This document shows positions 1 through 11,062 of a DNA stretch of 64,000 nt, piece by piece. The position numbers and the translations under genes were made by a program. Origin of the DNA: Chrysogorgia sp. JL179-B06. Its lineage: Eukaryota; Cnidaria; Anthozoa; Scleralcyonacea; Chrysogorgiidae. Within the stretch, counting starts at the first letter, position 1, and each line of letters begins with the position of its first letter. The stretch covers positions 1,493,501 through 1,557,500 of the forward strand of contig JAYKKM010000260.1 in assembly GCA_035772405.1 (NCBI GenBank), written 5' to 3'. The notes beneath the pieces are model-generated. The model worked only from the letters and a program-made list of their open reading frames with translations. It was not told the origin of the DNA and did no database searches.

Positions 1-199
1 AAATAGCTAAGACAAATTTAATATTTTTTGGTTTATTACATCACATATATAACACGAATTTACATACATTCCACTGAGCACTGTTGCTGAGAACTGTTGC
101 GTCAAGCGCACACATACTTTACTGTTTAATAATGTTACACCTTCTACAACATACCCGTATTTTACTTAATAATAGCAGGTTCATATCATATGTCATATA

Positions 200-530
200 T
201 CAGTATTTGTTTCGATAGCCTTTTGTTTTAACCATAATTTCTATTCTCTTTGGCATACTTTCAATCGTTAGATCTATTAAATCGATAGGCATGCTACGCA
301 AACATTCAATCACTCTTTCTTTAAATTGTTCAAACGACTGACATGAGATTTCTATTTATGACCTCCTCACGTAAACGCCACTTCGCAAGATGAAAGATAT
401 TCTCAATGGGATTGAGACCGAGCAGAAATCTTAAGAAGCTCCGCCTCAATGTCTGTCTCCTCTCGCAAATATCGTGCAAACGCTGTTTGCTCTGCTGAGA
501 TTGCATTACATTTCATTACTCTTCTCTTGC
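200..530 (-). pseudogene. Tc1/mariner-type transposase, C-terminal fragment
   Basis: Read on the minus strand, this stretch ends with a clear Tc1/mariner transposase tail. SARS..LNPIENIF matches the third catalytic region (the usual form is SPDLNPIE), followed by KWRLREEV, then after a frameshift SFEQFKERVIECLRSMPIDL and a lysine/arginine-rich end RIEIMVKTKGYRNKY with TGA at 200. These enzymes cut and paste the element at TA sites with a DD(E/D) RNase-H fold in the nucleus. A small deletion removes the Pro-Asp of SPDLNP and shifts frame near 345-425. Only about the last third is present, with no ATG, so it is non-functional. No partner terminal repeat was found in the first 200 bases. Confidence 0.75.
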
Positions 531-1960
531 CTTTAATCCTTTTGACCAAATTAATGGTTCAATTACCTTGACGTCACTAAATATTTCCCACAATATTTTA
601 ATTATTAACGTAATTGTGTTCTAATTGAAGTGGCTTACTTCGCAATTCTGATGCATATTGCTATCATGTACATTTTCATGTGACAACATTGTTGACACAT
701 GTAATTATCTTTCATATTTTAGCCCTATTTTTATTCATTTTGAATTGTGTTATTATTCAGACCTGTCTGAAAAAAATTAACATAAAAAAATTGTTGAAAA
801 ACAGATTGAATAACACAAAATGAAACCCCTTACGAAAACAACTATATTTTATTGCTATTTTAAGTATATTTTATTACTATCACACCTATTTTTATCATAT
901 TTTATTTAGCGAAAACCCTATTTTAATGCTATCACGATATTTCTAAAAATTAGTGAACTATATTTTATCCCTGTTTTACTTTATTTTATAAAATAAATAA
1001 AATAGCATATTTTAAGGCTATTTTTCACAATAAATTGCAGCAGAAAATGCAAAATAGAATAAAATAGGATATTTAATTCCTATTTTACATTTGAAGAATA
1101 AAGCGGCATGCTATGCGTTCAACTAATTGTTCTGCCTATTGGTATACTAATCAGGTAGCATCCCTTTGGTCCCTGGACGGGGGGGTTACTTACTGCCATT
1201 AGAAAACATGGTGGCTCAGCTGTATAAGCGAATATTGCTTTTAATGCTAGAGATACCAAATTTCAATGTGCATGGTATTTGGTAAGACGTTTGGTAAACT
1301 TTCAATTGATATATAATTTAAGTGTCTATGTTACAAGTAACTTCTTAAATGTCCAGAATGTTTGCAATATTTTTTGCAATAATACGACCTTGACTTCTCA
1401 CAAGTATTATCTATAATTTCAGATATATTTGTTCAAGTACTTAACTCACAACATTGAGTTATACATCGAATGGAAGCTATTTAAAAATTATACTTGGTCT
1501 TGGGTTAGAAATTTGTATAGTGCTTTAAAATGGGAAACATTAGCCATTACGTCGTTATGGTTTAGTTTGCATTTAAGATGATTGTGAATACAAGCCTAGC
1601 ACTTGTTGACTTTTTACAAATCATTTTAAACGATTGTGGTCATATAATAAGCTGCTTGCGAAAACAACTGAAATTATAAGATTTGTGTATAAATTATTAT
1701 TATATAACAAACGTACTTTTGTCAAAACTCTGAGCTTTTTTCTAACTAGTGAACGCCTGAACACAATAGTATGGCATTTCTTCGAGTTTCTATTCTTTAT
1801 GGTGGTTTCCATTGAGTCATTGTTTAAAAAGTTCTTGACGACGTTCAGGAGCATAGCTTTCGATGGGTTTTCCACATGAATATTTTCAATTCAATCATTC
1901 TGATGACAGCTGTAGACATTACTGCGGTGTTAATACGTTGTAATAACTATATAAAAAAAC
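531..1960. other. AT-rich non-coding stretch
   Basis: No coding region is supported here. Bases 770-1090 are very AT-rich with recurrent TATTTTA-like words and no clean repeat period. Overlapping short ORFs on both strands near 1621-1879 look like chance. Confidence 0.5.
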
Positions 1961-1975
1961 GAATGGATTAATAAT

Positions 1976-2218
1976 TTAAATACGTTCTGAACCACCAACC
2001 CGTTGTGTTTCGTTATGACGTACTTCGTGTGGTGGTTCTGCCTTTAAATTCGAAACCATCCCACCCACAAAACTATTGATAACACCGAAATAGCCGGTGG
2101 CATCGAGAGATGTCGTTGTTGTTACAGGGCGCTGCTGTAAACGACTGCACATTGCTGCAACATCATTCTTAAAATATTCTTGGATTTGCAATACAAGGGG
2201 GTTACATTTTTCTGCCAT
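1976..2218 (-). CDS. Hypothetical small ORF, unrecognised
   Basis: An 80-codon open frame beginning MAEKCNPLVLQIQEYFKNDV. The N-terminal half is amphipathic and helix-like, then a threonine-rich turn and a hydrophilic end rich in Arg, His and Glu. I do not recognise a family. It lies between transposon remnants and may be an exon or a fragment of an unknown element. Composition looks more protein-like than neighbouring frames, but there is no further support. Confidence 0.2.
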   Translation of the reverse strand: MAEKCNPLVLQIQEYFKNDVAAMCSRLQQRPVTTTTSLDATGYFGVINSFVGGMVSNLKAEPPHEVRHNETQRVGGSERI

Positions 2219-2675
2219 AAATTTTCCATCGGTTTTTGCCTACAACTATAAGGAGCCCTGCGGCCGTGCTTGCCTTCTTTTTGGCTATGTCAAGCTTTTC
2301 TTGATTTGCAAGTTGTTGTGTTATGTCAATAGACTGGGTCACAGCAGGAAATGTTAAAAGACCACCCTACTTGCTTCCCTACAAAAATAACGTAGCAGAC
2401 TTGATAACCATTGCAAAACCGACAACTTCATTTATATAAAAACTTTTAAATTACATGTGGCAGAAAATGCTGAATGCTCTTGAAACTGGGGTTTTCTACA
2501 ACTAGCATTGCAACAAGATCAAAAGTCAAAAATAATTGCAAGACAATCCCATAACTCACGGAAGTGTATGGCTAATATGTTATCATATTATGCCACATTG
2601 GAATAACGTTTTTTCGGAAACGAATCTTACGTAAAATTTGCAACTAGATTTAGAACTATCAGAAGCCTTTAGACG

Positions 2676-3480
2676 TTGCCTATGACGGCAAGGTGTGGCG
2701 TGCTAGTATTAATAGTATCAGATAACGCGAAAACCTTTCAGGCAACTGAGAAGGCCTTAAACGCATTATTTGATCATCCGGAAGTAAAGGCAAATTTAGA
2801 TTATATGAGAGTGAAGTGGAAGTTTAACCTAGAGAGCCCTGTGGTGGGGCGGATTTTTTGAAAGGATGGTAGGTTGTGTGAAGAAATGTCTAGGTTGTCG
2901 TTTGAAGAGTTAGCAATAGTCTTGGTATAAGTAGAGTGTACACTTAACTGCAGACCATTGACGTACGAACATGAAGTGTGGGAGGAAGTACTAACACCAT
3001 CACATTTGATATACGGTAGACGAATTAGGTCATTACCAGACGAAGTAGATGAGTCAGGAGGCTATAGGTTCTAAGGAATATACAGCAAGATAATAGGTTA
3101 GTGCACTTTTGGAATAGGTGGAGACGAGAGTATCTAACAAGTTTGAGAGAATTCCATAGAGGTAAGGTCGGTAAATCTGTTAGAGTAATAGAGGTAGGTG
3201 ACGTTGTTGTGGTGCAAGACAGAAAGATGTGAATGGAAAATAAGAGTAGTAGAGAGTTTAGTTAAAGGAAAGGATATCCGAGGTGCGAAAGTTCAATTGA
3301 TTTAGAAGGGTAAAGCAATTCAGCAATCGAGACCAGTTCAGAAACTGTACCCTTTAGAGTTGAAAAATGAAGGGGAAGGGGGTCATGTAGGTGTTGCACA
3401 AAATGGTCCAAGGAACGCAGCGCTCGATTCTAGATGCAAATCGAAAGTAGTGCTTGACGCATGATGAGTTAAGGAGGGGA
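2676..3480 (+). pseudogene. BEL/Pao integrase C-terminal region (broken)
   Basis: Pieces of a BEL/Pao pol C-terminus appear in order across several frames. The integrase core motif VLIVSDNAKTFQ carries the second catalytic Asp. WKFNLE is followed by GG.FERMVGCVKKCL, the catalytic-Glu region. LTYEHEVWEEVLTPSHLIYG follows, and then the DUF5641 tail (FWNRWRREYLTSLREFH, VIEVGDVVVVQD). Integrase inserts reverse-transcribed element DNA. Frameshifts and stops (about 2860, 2928, 3075, 3228) break the frame repeatedly. The region runs into a purine-rich tract and LTR-like start at 3484, so it is the 3' end of an old plus-strand BEL/Pao copy; the 5' part is absent. Confidence 0.75.
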
Positions 3481-3483
3481 GTG
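3471..3483 (+). other. Polypurine tract of BEL/Pao fragment
   Basis: AAGGAGGGGAGTG sits immediately before TGTTGAGG, as expected for the plus-strand primer next to a 3' LTR. Confidence 0.55.
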
Positions 3484-4000
3484 TGTTGAGGAAAGCATAT
3501 CTATAATTAGGTTGTGTACATTATAAGTTGTCCAAACCACAAGGTTCATGCATCACTAGGTTCCTATGATTCACAGGAAACACCAGGTTCCTATGACACA
3601 TAGGAAAAGTGTGTATAAGATTAATTTTGTGGTTGGTTAGTTACCGCAATGACATAAGTAATTGAACAAACTGGCATAGTCAATGAGAATATAAATTATT
3701 ATAGCTATCGATATAGAAATTGGTTGTAGTATGTAGTTAACGGAACAGTGTTGTGGTAAATGTACTGACGTTTAAATATACTGTAAGTATGTATTTCCAT
3801 AAGTAAGGAGAGAGAAATGATAACGAGTGTTAGATCGTGAACGATGTCGATGTAACATGAATTGTTGAATTAAAAGTAGAAAAAAGAAAGATACAGTCCC
3901 TTGTTTGTGTATGCGAACCAGCGTGAGAAGATTCTCCTTAATGCAGTGGACAAATTCAGACAACTTGATGACAAATAAGAGATCGCGATAGAATAACACA
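3484..4000 (+). repeat. Probable 3' LTR of the BEL/Pao fragment
   Basis: The sequence starts TGTTGAGG directly after the polypurine tract and the end of the BEL/Pao coding remnant. It contains TATA-like words (about 3520 and 3690) and shows no coding content. The right edge is a guess: AATAACACA at about 4000 would give the usual CA end, but there is no second LTR in the window to confirm it. Confidence 0.45.
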
Positions 4001-4332
4001 AATATGTCTGTGAAGCAAAATGGTGAGCAATCCATTGTTCACTATTAAGCTTACTCACCTGTAAACGTCGATAAGAACCTCCCTTCGGGAACATATTTAC
4101 TGGCATATTCTTTGCTCTTTCAATAGGTCTATAGCAATTTTCTCGTCCATTTCTGCTGCTAGTTCGCTGTGTTTGACACACAACGTACTTTATAATTCCC
4201 AACTACATTGCCCATTTCGAAATTCTTCTCCACTACAGAAAATCTGCTTAAAATATCAATTCTTGCTCGCTTCATAGCGGCCATTTCCCTTGCAAATGAA
4301 GCGCTACCATTTTACCCATGATGCTATAATGC

Positions 4333-4440
4333 ACAGGGGCGGATCCAGCCTAAAATCTGACCGTTGCAGTGAAGGAAGATATCGCGCCGAAGGCGTTATC
4401 ATTCTAGGGGGGTAAGGGGCATGCCCCCCTGAAAATTTTT
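4333..4440. repeat. Dispersed repeat tip with GGGGCGGATCCAGC start
   Basis: Starts CAGGGGCGGATCCAGCC and has GGGGTAAGGGGCATGCCCCC near its end. This pair of words is typical of hAT-like or other short terminal-repeat elements in invertebrates. The TCTGACCGT word inside recurs near 6433 and 6550. Boundaries and class are uncertain. Confidence 0.35.
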
Positions 4441-4579
4441 AAATTCTACAACCTCTGAAACGCTATTTCCTTCATTTTGACAACACTTTTTAAACTAAAA
4501 ACACTATTTTTGAACCCAAATCACGTTCTCTTCGCACATTTCTCCTTAAAGGGTCCAGCTGTAAAATAATAGTTAGGAA

Positions 4580-4895
4580 CAATCATCAGGTAAAAATCAT
4601 ATTCGTTCTGCAGCAAAATGGCAATTAGGAAGGATAATCAGTTCAAAATCATCTACATGTAGGTCCAGCAGCAAAATGGTTAATGGTAGTTAGGAAGGAT
4701 AACCAGTTCATGAAAATCATCTTGGTTCTGCAGCATAATGTGATAATGGTATATTTACATTTTACATGTAAGAGTAAGTCAATATCGTCTAGGTTCAAAC
4801 AGCAAAATAGTAGTTAGGAAAGTTAAAATCATCTTGGTTAGGAAGGATAATAAGTTCAAAATCATCTTGGTTCTGCAGCAAAAAGAGCCCTTCAT
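4580..4895. repeat. Imperfect tandem repeat, about 70-80 bp unit
   Basis: Diverged copies of a unit built from GTTCTGCAGCAAAATGG, TAGTTAGGAAGGATAA, then CAGTTCAAAATCATCT recur about four to five times. Unit length varies through indels. No coding frame is supported. Confidence 0.6.
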
Positions 4896-5262
4896 CAGAG
4901 TAAAATGTGGTGAAATTTAATAAATAGGGTTTATATAAGCCAAAAGGGTGACATAAGTTGAAAGTAGCCAATCAAATGCATGGGGAAAAACAAACTAATA
5001 GTTAGTGAGATGTGAAAATGTTAAATAATTTGCTATGTTCACAGTTGAGCAGCAAACAGACTGAGCAAGAGGGAGTACTAGTCAAGGTTAGGGTGTATGG
5101 CAGGTTTAATGCTCAATGGAGTATCAGTGGGAGTAAAGTGGTAGGACGTTGTAGGAATCAAAAGCTTGAAAAGGAATGAAAGTGCTTGAGCAGCTAATAA
5201 TAAAGTCCTTAGTTTACAAAAGACCTCATTATTAGCTCATACACCTTTTCGCTATGATTTGT

Positions 5263-5292
5263 ATACTGGATTGCAAGGTAGCAATCCAGTAT
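5263..5292. repeat. Perfect 12-bp inverted repeat
   Basis: ATACTGGATTGC and its exact reverse complement are separated by AAGGTA. A second hairpin follows 40 bases later, so both may be tips or the core of a small fold-back element. Confidence 0.6.
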
Positions 5293-5331
5293 GGTGTAAC
5301 TGGGGCCTTAATCACGGATTTCCCTGCATGA

Positions 5332-5360
5332 CATGGTATTAATTAGTTTGTAATACCATG
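5332..5360. repeat. Perfect 10-bp inverted repeat
   Basis: CATGGTATTA and TAATACCATG flank a 9-base loop, close to the hairpin at 5263. Confidence 0.55.
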
Positions 5361-5564
5361 CTTACTGATGAAATATAATTTGTATTGTTTTAAATTCCAT
5401 GCAAACTGTCAACCAAGGCATGTTCGAGTCAAAGTTTCCCTGTTTCAAGGCCAGGGCATTTAGGGATTAAATTACCTAGTGAGAACAAAATAAATTGAGG
5501 ATATTACATGCATGACCGTGACGAGATACAAATTTATCTTCGATTATTGATCACTAATGTGTTT

Positions 5565-5990
5565 TTTATTATATAGATGGGAGTGTTTTACTAAGAAATA
5601 TGCAGTGACATATTTTCCATATCCTCACTAGTGAAGATATCAATCACATGATTAAATATTTTCCCACCTTTTGCATTGAATCCATATAATAAAAGGAAAA
5701 TTACAAGGTTGCTTGAAGATATGAATTTTATCTTCTCGTGGTAAAAAACAATATTTTACTCATTCGCTATGCTCATTCGTAAAATATTGTTTTCACCACT
5801 CAAAGATAAAATTCATATCTTCGCACCACTGTGTAATATCCTCTATATGTATTATATTGAAATTGATAAAATATCCATGATATAGCTTCACATGTGAAGA
5901 TAAAAATATTACTGCTCATTAAGATATCATTTTTATCTTCATGAATAGGTCCAGGTATTTCATTGATGTGTATTCTATATAACATATAAT
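5565..5990. mobile_element. Fold-back MITE-like element with nested hairpin
   Basis: The core 5715-5822 is a long hairpin: GAAGATATGAATTTTATCTT on the left is matched by its complement on the right, with ACAATATTTTAC / GTAAAATATTG further in and a CATTCGCTATGCTCATTC loop. Outer arms are weaker: TATTATATAGATGGGAGTG near 5572 resembles the complement of the sequence near 5965-5985. It has no coding capacity. Confidence 0.55.
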
Positions 5991-6240
5991 ATTAGATAAT
6001 TTCCATCTCCCTCAGCGAGTCCACTATATATGAGTCGGTACTTTCGAGAATTTTGAAAATACAAAATATATTCAGACTGAAAGAGGACAAAACAAGCTCT
6101 ATATAATATTCCGACAGGCAAAATTTACATATTTACATGAATATATTAAACGTTTATTACTCATAACTTACCTCAGTCCACGGAGCATCATTCCTGCATG
6201 ATTTTCGGGAAACGGAAGTTTAAAATTAATACGGACTATG

Positions 6241-6456
6241 CTATTGCTTGTCTTCTCTCTTCGTCGAGTGTTTCCTCACAATGTATTGTTCCCTAAGTGA
6301 GGATCCACCAACAGCTACTGTAAAACGTTGTTGGAATTCATCGTCATTTGGCGCAATTTTGCTGAGTCTGATATTTAACATCGTCCCAGCCTGAATCAGG
6401 AGTGGTTTGCTTGCTTTTTTAATGGGGGAGAATCTGACCGTAGCTGACCGTCGCAA
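6241..6456 (-). CDS. Hypothetical small ORF, unrecognised
   Basis: 71 codons starting MRRSATVRFSPIKKASKPLL, basic at both ends with an acidic centre. No family recognised. It overlaps TGACCGT-containing repeat sequence at its 5' end, so it may be chance. Confidence 0.15.
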   Translation of the reverse strand: MRRSATVRFSPIKKASKPLLIQAGTMLNIRLSKIAPNDDEFQQRFTVAVGGSSLREQYIVRKHSTKREDKQ

Positions 6457-7590
6457 ACGTCATGCGATTGTAGCCTTTTGATTGGTCTGCTACCCTTGAC
6501 CGTCGCATATTTTACTAAAAATAGCATCTGCAACGGGTTATTTTTATCTGACCGTAGCGGAAATGGAGCATGTTGCTAACGTCTCCAACCTTCAGAGAGC
6601 TTAGCAACAGGGCTGCCATACCCTGACTGATGTTACGCAAAACTGGAATATGGTCTACGAATACTTCAAGTAATCGAGTTATTTTGAATCAAAGCAAGAC
6701 GGCATCTTCGGACGACACGTAGCTGGCGTAACCCACGCGATGTGCGATGCAAAATAATAATAATAAGACGTATTAGGAGCATTATACAATAGTATCAATG
6801 TACTACAAGTTATCGAATCATTTTGAATAACAAATTTGAAAAGCAAGATTGTCTGATGCAGATTACTGGCCAGCATTCTTATCTCGGAATGGCATAATTA
6901 GCATATTTAATTTGGAAAATTGTCCATTGAACGCCGGATTTTCTTAAATATGTAAATATTACAGGTATTTTATTGGTATTTTGAATTCTTTGAACTAGAA
7001 ATAACAGCCATGCACAACCATCTGTTTCACTGATGGTTTAACACTTGTCAAATTGTGCGCTACCTTAGTGTACTTTGTTAAATGTTTTGATTTTCTGCCC
7101 AGCCACTCCAGTTGTGACATCACAAAGACTATCAATAGTAAAATACAACATTGAAATCAGCTATGAAAAACAGTAGTAAAAAAGTCGAGTGCTGCCTAGA
7201 CAGTGTTTTGAATATATAGAAAGGTGGTAAAGGGCTCCGCTCGAAACGTCAGTATTTCGTCACTAAAATTATTGGCAGTTTACCACCTTTTCACTTTGCT
7301 ATATGAAAAACATATCATTCTACATGATATATAAACATTTCTGTGTAAACATTTCGAGTTGGACGTTTTATGAGTAACAGCAACGCCACCGGTAAGAGCT
7401 AAAATATAAGTAGGCAAGCTGGCTGCGATGAAAGAGTCGAAATGTCTCAAAAGGAACATCAATTACACAATAACACCTTATTTATTGAAATAACCTTCTG
7501 AAAAACTATCTAGTATAAAAACCTGCCAACAATTTAAAAAAATAAAGAGCAAAAACAAACACTGAAAATCGTTATCTCGAGACTTGACCA
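6457..7590. other. Non-coding stretch with a Penelope-like motif
   Basis: No gene supported. Bases 6425-6560 hold several TGACCGT words shared with the repeat at 4333. Near 7229-7260 is AGGGCTCCGCTCGAAACGTC, of a type often found at the 3' ends of Penelope-like elements; related words occur near 15336, 43690 and 60620. Confidence 0.4.
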
Positions 7591-7599
7591 TGACATGTA

Positions 7600-8385
7600 C
7601 TCAATATTATGAGACTGGCTTGCATGTTCATAACTTGAGCCGGGCATATTTTGTAAACCCTCAATCGAAAACATGTCAACCTCGAATAAAGCACTAGACT
7701 CTACATGTTGATATTTTTGTAAAACACTCGCATTCGAAAATTAAGAAACTCAGAGATAATTTCGACCTTAACTCTTTCCTGACCGGCCCAGTCAAAACGG
7801 GTCTTAGAAGACCCACAAAGTCGTCAATCGAAAACGCAAGATTAAAAATTGAAATTCGACAAGCGCCAGGAACATCAGATGCACGCACACGCCAAGTTTG
7901 ATTTGATTTCATAAACAACTCTGCGATTGGTGGCATTTTGAGTTTTCAAGTTGCTATGCGGGCGTGCAAGATGGCCTTTTCTAGAAAAATGTAAATTTTT
8001 CAACCTGATTTATGATAATTAATGCTAATTTATATTAACATAATGTGTTTTGTTCAGGAAATTTAAAAGCACAAGTAAAAGCCGGTTTATTGGGCTTTCA
8101 GAAAATGTATAGCTTTCGCAACAGTTATGGTTATTTCAAGAGATATCAATAGAACAACGTGGTCGTTCACTTTTTTATGTTTTTCACCCGTCGGGAAAGA
8201 GTTAAGCGTTGTAAGCACTTGTCGAGGTTTTCATCATGCTCTGTGTGTGTTTTCCCATAGATAATTATATTGTCGGCAATATTCTTGACTCCATTTAAGC
8301 CTTGTAGCTGTGTCTGAATATCTCCGCTGCCGCGTTTGTTCCATAGTTCAAACGTTTATAGCGATATAGCCCGACGTGGGTATAT
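7600..8385 (-). pseudogene. Ty3/Gypsy reverse transcriptase fragment, split by a MITE
   Basis: On the minus strand 8385-8206 reads YRYKRLNYGTNAAAEIFRH, then after a frameshift LQGLNGVKNIADNIIIYGKT and EHDENLDKCLQR. This is the palm region of a Ty3/Gypsy reverse transcriptase. The catalytic YxDD-equivalent block reads IADNII, so its second Asp is replaced by Asn. Beyond the MITE (7768-8205) a weak continuation with HVFD.GFTKYARLKL near 7640-7690 resembles the usual GHVFSxxG segment. Stops and frameshifts make it non-functional. No LTRs were seen. Confidence 0.7.
7768..8205. mobile_element. piggyBac-like MITE with TTAA ends
   Basis: A 438-bp insertion begins TTAACTCTTTCCTGACCGG and ends with the near-complement CCGTCGGGAAAGAGTTAA. 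The TTAA at each end matches piggyBac-type target duplication, and the terminal repeats agree at about 14 of 16 positions. It encodes nothing and interrupts a Gypsy reverse transcriptase fragment, so it inserted after it. Confidence 0.6.
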
Positions 8386-9005
8386 ATCCCTTACGAAAAT
8401 TTCCTTACGAAAATTTCCTGGGGAGAGGACAGTGTATTACGCAGGAAATTCGACGTTAAGATACACGTCTCTACGACGTAGACTCGTTTATATTCGTATA
8501 TGTTTATAATTCTACATAGTTCGGTTTATATCAAATGGTATCATTAAATGCGGTTCTATAACTACTGCTTTTAGAATAGGGTCAATGTTTATTAAGTGAT
8601 GAGGAGTTTCTTGTGCTTTATGATCTCAATACATCAAACAAATTGATGTACCCTTACTGGGAATACAAGGAGTTTTCTTTGGCAGATAAAGACGAAAATG
8701 AATAAAAAAGCGAGTTTCGTTTTCACAAAAATTATATTCCACTATTGGCTGAAGATCTTGGAATAGCAGCATTTTTCAAGTGTGCACAGGGTACAATGTG
8801 CGGTGGTGTAGAGGGATTGTGTATACATACTGCTCAAGAGATTTGCCTACCCATGTCGATACAGTGATATATATTTTAATGGCTATAATTCCTCTTGTTT
8901 TACGAAAAATTCCTTTTCATGTAGGTATTCAACAGCCTCACCCCCAGTTCTTCTTTTCTTTCTCTGGGCTCTCTCACATTTCTCATCTGCCAACCGCTTT
9001 GAATG
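8386..9005. other. Non-coding stretch
   Basis: No gene supported. A 15-bp direct duplication (TTACGAAAATTTCC-type) lies at about 8390-8420. Confidence 0.4.
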
Positions 9006-9009
9006 AGCA

Positions 9010-9190
9010 GTGATAATTGGAGGTCGGGCTTTCACCAAGAGCCTTAAATAAAATTGGGACCAGCTCTGTCTGGGGTAAGTGGTTAATTCTAGGGATTGGA
9101 GTGGCGCCCACCCCTACCTTCAGGAAGCAGCAACTGAAAGAGGAGCCTACGGGTCGCCTCCGGCCGGCCGGCCAACTTACTTACTTACTT
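9010..9190. repeat. GC-rich dispersed-repeat-like segment
   Basis: Locally GC-rich against an AT-rich background, ending in GGCCGGCCGGCC followed by (ACTT)n-like CTTACTTACTTAC. An ORF runs through it but no domain is recognised. I think it is part of a dispersed repeat, not a host exon. Confidence 0.3.
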
Positions 9191-9317
9191 GTAGTGTCAC
9201 CTAGCTTTTCTATTGCAATTTTTCTTGTGGACTCAGCCTTTTCTTTATCACTTTTTGTATTCTCTCTCTTAACAGCATTTATTTTATGCTCTATATCAGC
9301 AGAATCTTCCATTTATA

Positions 9318-9740
9318 TTATTTCGTCAACAGCTTGGTCGATTTCTGTTGGTTCAGGAGCAATGCCACTGTCCACTTGCAGCAACTGTCGATGAAGACTC
9401 TTTCTAGTTCAATACCTTTTCTATCAAAACGTTCCTTTAAATCCGTTAACACGTGTCGCACTTCGTCAAAATCTTCAGTTCCTGTTAATTGCCATTGAAT
9501 AACTTGTCCCAATTCATTCAAAATGCAAAATATCGAACGGTATTGGTTTATCCATTTGTTATCACAACTTCTGAAATAACCAACGTTCATTGCGGTTTTA
9601 AATGTATGATCGCAACTTATCCATTGTGCACTTAAGGACAAAAAGTAATGACGATAATAGGCATCGTTGAATTTGAAATGGATACAACAACTTCTGTTAT
9701 AAAAGTCGACAAGGGTAATGTTCAAATGTTGGAAAAGCAC
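9318..9740 (-). pseudogene. DDE (RNase-H-like) transposase fragment
   Basis: A 140-codon frame contains SAQWISCDHTFKTAMNVGYF, then NQYRSIFCILNELGQVIQWQ, then a block ending VFIDSCCKW. The spaced acidic motifs (CDHTFK and VFIDSCC) fit an RNase-H-fold DDE transposase core of the HTFK type seen in large eukaryotic elements. Only the core is present. Neither terminal repeats nor the rest of the protein was found. It lies back to back with the BEL gag that starts near 9860. Confidence 0.5.
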
Positions 9741-9859
9741 ATGTCATGTCAATTGTCAGTGGGATTTTATTCAACACGACATTGTCAAACGAGAATCAAT
9801 CCAAAATCTTTCTTCTTGTTGAGATAAATATATTGAAGATATTGAAGAGAAACTAGCTG

Positions 9860-10840
9860 ACGCTGAGGGGGGAAGTAGTTTGCTTGCGAAAATACCGAGA
9901 TGACTTCAAAATGCAGTGCAAACGAGACACAAGAGCAAGAACTGAAATTCGAACACGAACTTCACGAAACACGGATGAAGTTTCAAGCAGAATTACATGC
10001 CACTAAAGCTATCAATCTCTCAATCTCTTGACGATAATCATATAACGAAAGGAATACAAGCTAAACTACCGAAGCTTGAAATTACGAAGTTTGATGGGTC
10101 TTACCAAGATTGGCCTTGATTCTGGGGATAATTTAGCGATACAATCGACAAAACAAGCGTGCTCAACGTAACAAAGTTTTCCTACTTGCGTGAGTTACTT
10201 CAAACCAAGGTCCATAAGTCCGTCGAAGTGCTGCCATTCACAAATGAACGATAAATATGGTAAGCACTCGGAGATTGTCAAGCTTACACGCAGCAAATTT
10301 TGGACCTGCCAATGATTTCTAATGTCAACACCAAGAGAATTCACGAGTTTTGTGAAAATTTATCATACGCTGTGCAGTCACCGACAATGGGAAATCTAGA
10401 GAAAATAAACGATAAGGTGTCCATGACACTAGACAAATTACCCACGATTCGTGGCAATTTGGTGCGAATGGACCCATCATGGGAAAGTTGGGATTTCGTG
10501 AAGCTGACCGAAGCCTTGACCTTGTGGACACGGCGTAATCCGATAGAGAAACAACCTACCGACTATCAATCATCACGTCGCCGAGACAAACTGTTCAACG
10601 CTCGTGTTCATGTATTGCAAAGAAACAAGCTCTAAGTCAAATGAATGCTCGAGGGTGAAAACAATGTCAGACCGCAAGCAAGTATTGGCCAAACGACGCC
10701 TGTGTTTCAACTGCGCTGCAGGGAATCACAAGGCTGTTAACTCTCCAAGTAAATCGACCTGTCAACGCTTTGAAAAACGCCATCACACGTGTAGCGAAAC
10801 AATACAGGCGGAAGTGATAGTGAACGCGCGGGGGTAAAGC
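9860..10840 (+). pseudogene. BEL/Pao gag (broken)
   Basis: The order of motifs is that of BEL/Pao Gag: a charged helical start (ELKFEHELHETRMKFQAELH), KLPKLEITKFDGSYQDWP with FSDTIDKTS (the DUF1759-type core), NVNTKRIHEFCENLSYAVQS with LTLWTRRNPIEKQPTDY, and CCHC-like zinc knuckles (MYCKETSSKSNEC, RLCFNCAAGNHKAVNSPSKS). Gag packages element RNA into cytoplasmic particles. In-frame stops (about 10030, 10120, 10250) and a frameshift near 10610 break it, and the second knuckle has lost cysteines. It stops at about 10840, next to a Gypsy LTR-like end, so it was probably truncated by that insertion. Confidence 0.75.
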
Positions 10841-10960
10841 AGGGTTGCGAAACTGACAAGCGTGAGAAGACGTACGACCGACGAGTGAGAATATTAAAGA
10901 TCGATTGAAACGTATAGTGTTTGCCTTTATTTAACCTGTGGCGGTCTGAACTCCGCCACA
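10840..10960 (+). repeat. Probable end of a Ty3/Gypsy LTR
   Basis: The segment ends in a hairpin TGTGGCGG TCTGAACT CCGCCACA at 10937-10960, giving a CA terminus, and is followed by a leader and a gag start. The left border of the LTR is not resolved and a matching 3' copy was not found. Confidence 0.35.
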
Positions 10961-11062
10961 GTTCTGAGGGCTTGCCCGGGAAGAAACGTTTTCAGATAAG
11001 AAGTGATCATGGTATATATTTTTCCCTTTTGATTATTAGGGATTATCGTTGTTGACATACGG

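Noticed and set aside
1621..1879. Opposed 80-codon ORFs on both strands
   Set aside because: AT-rich chance ORFs with no motif, and they overlap each other fully.
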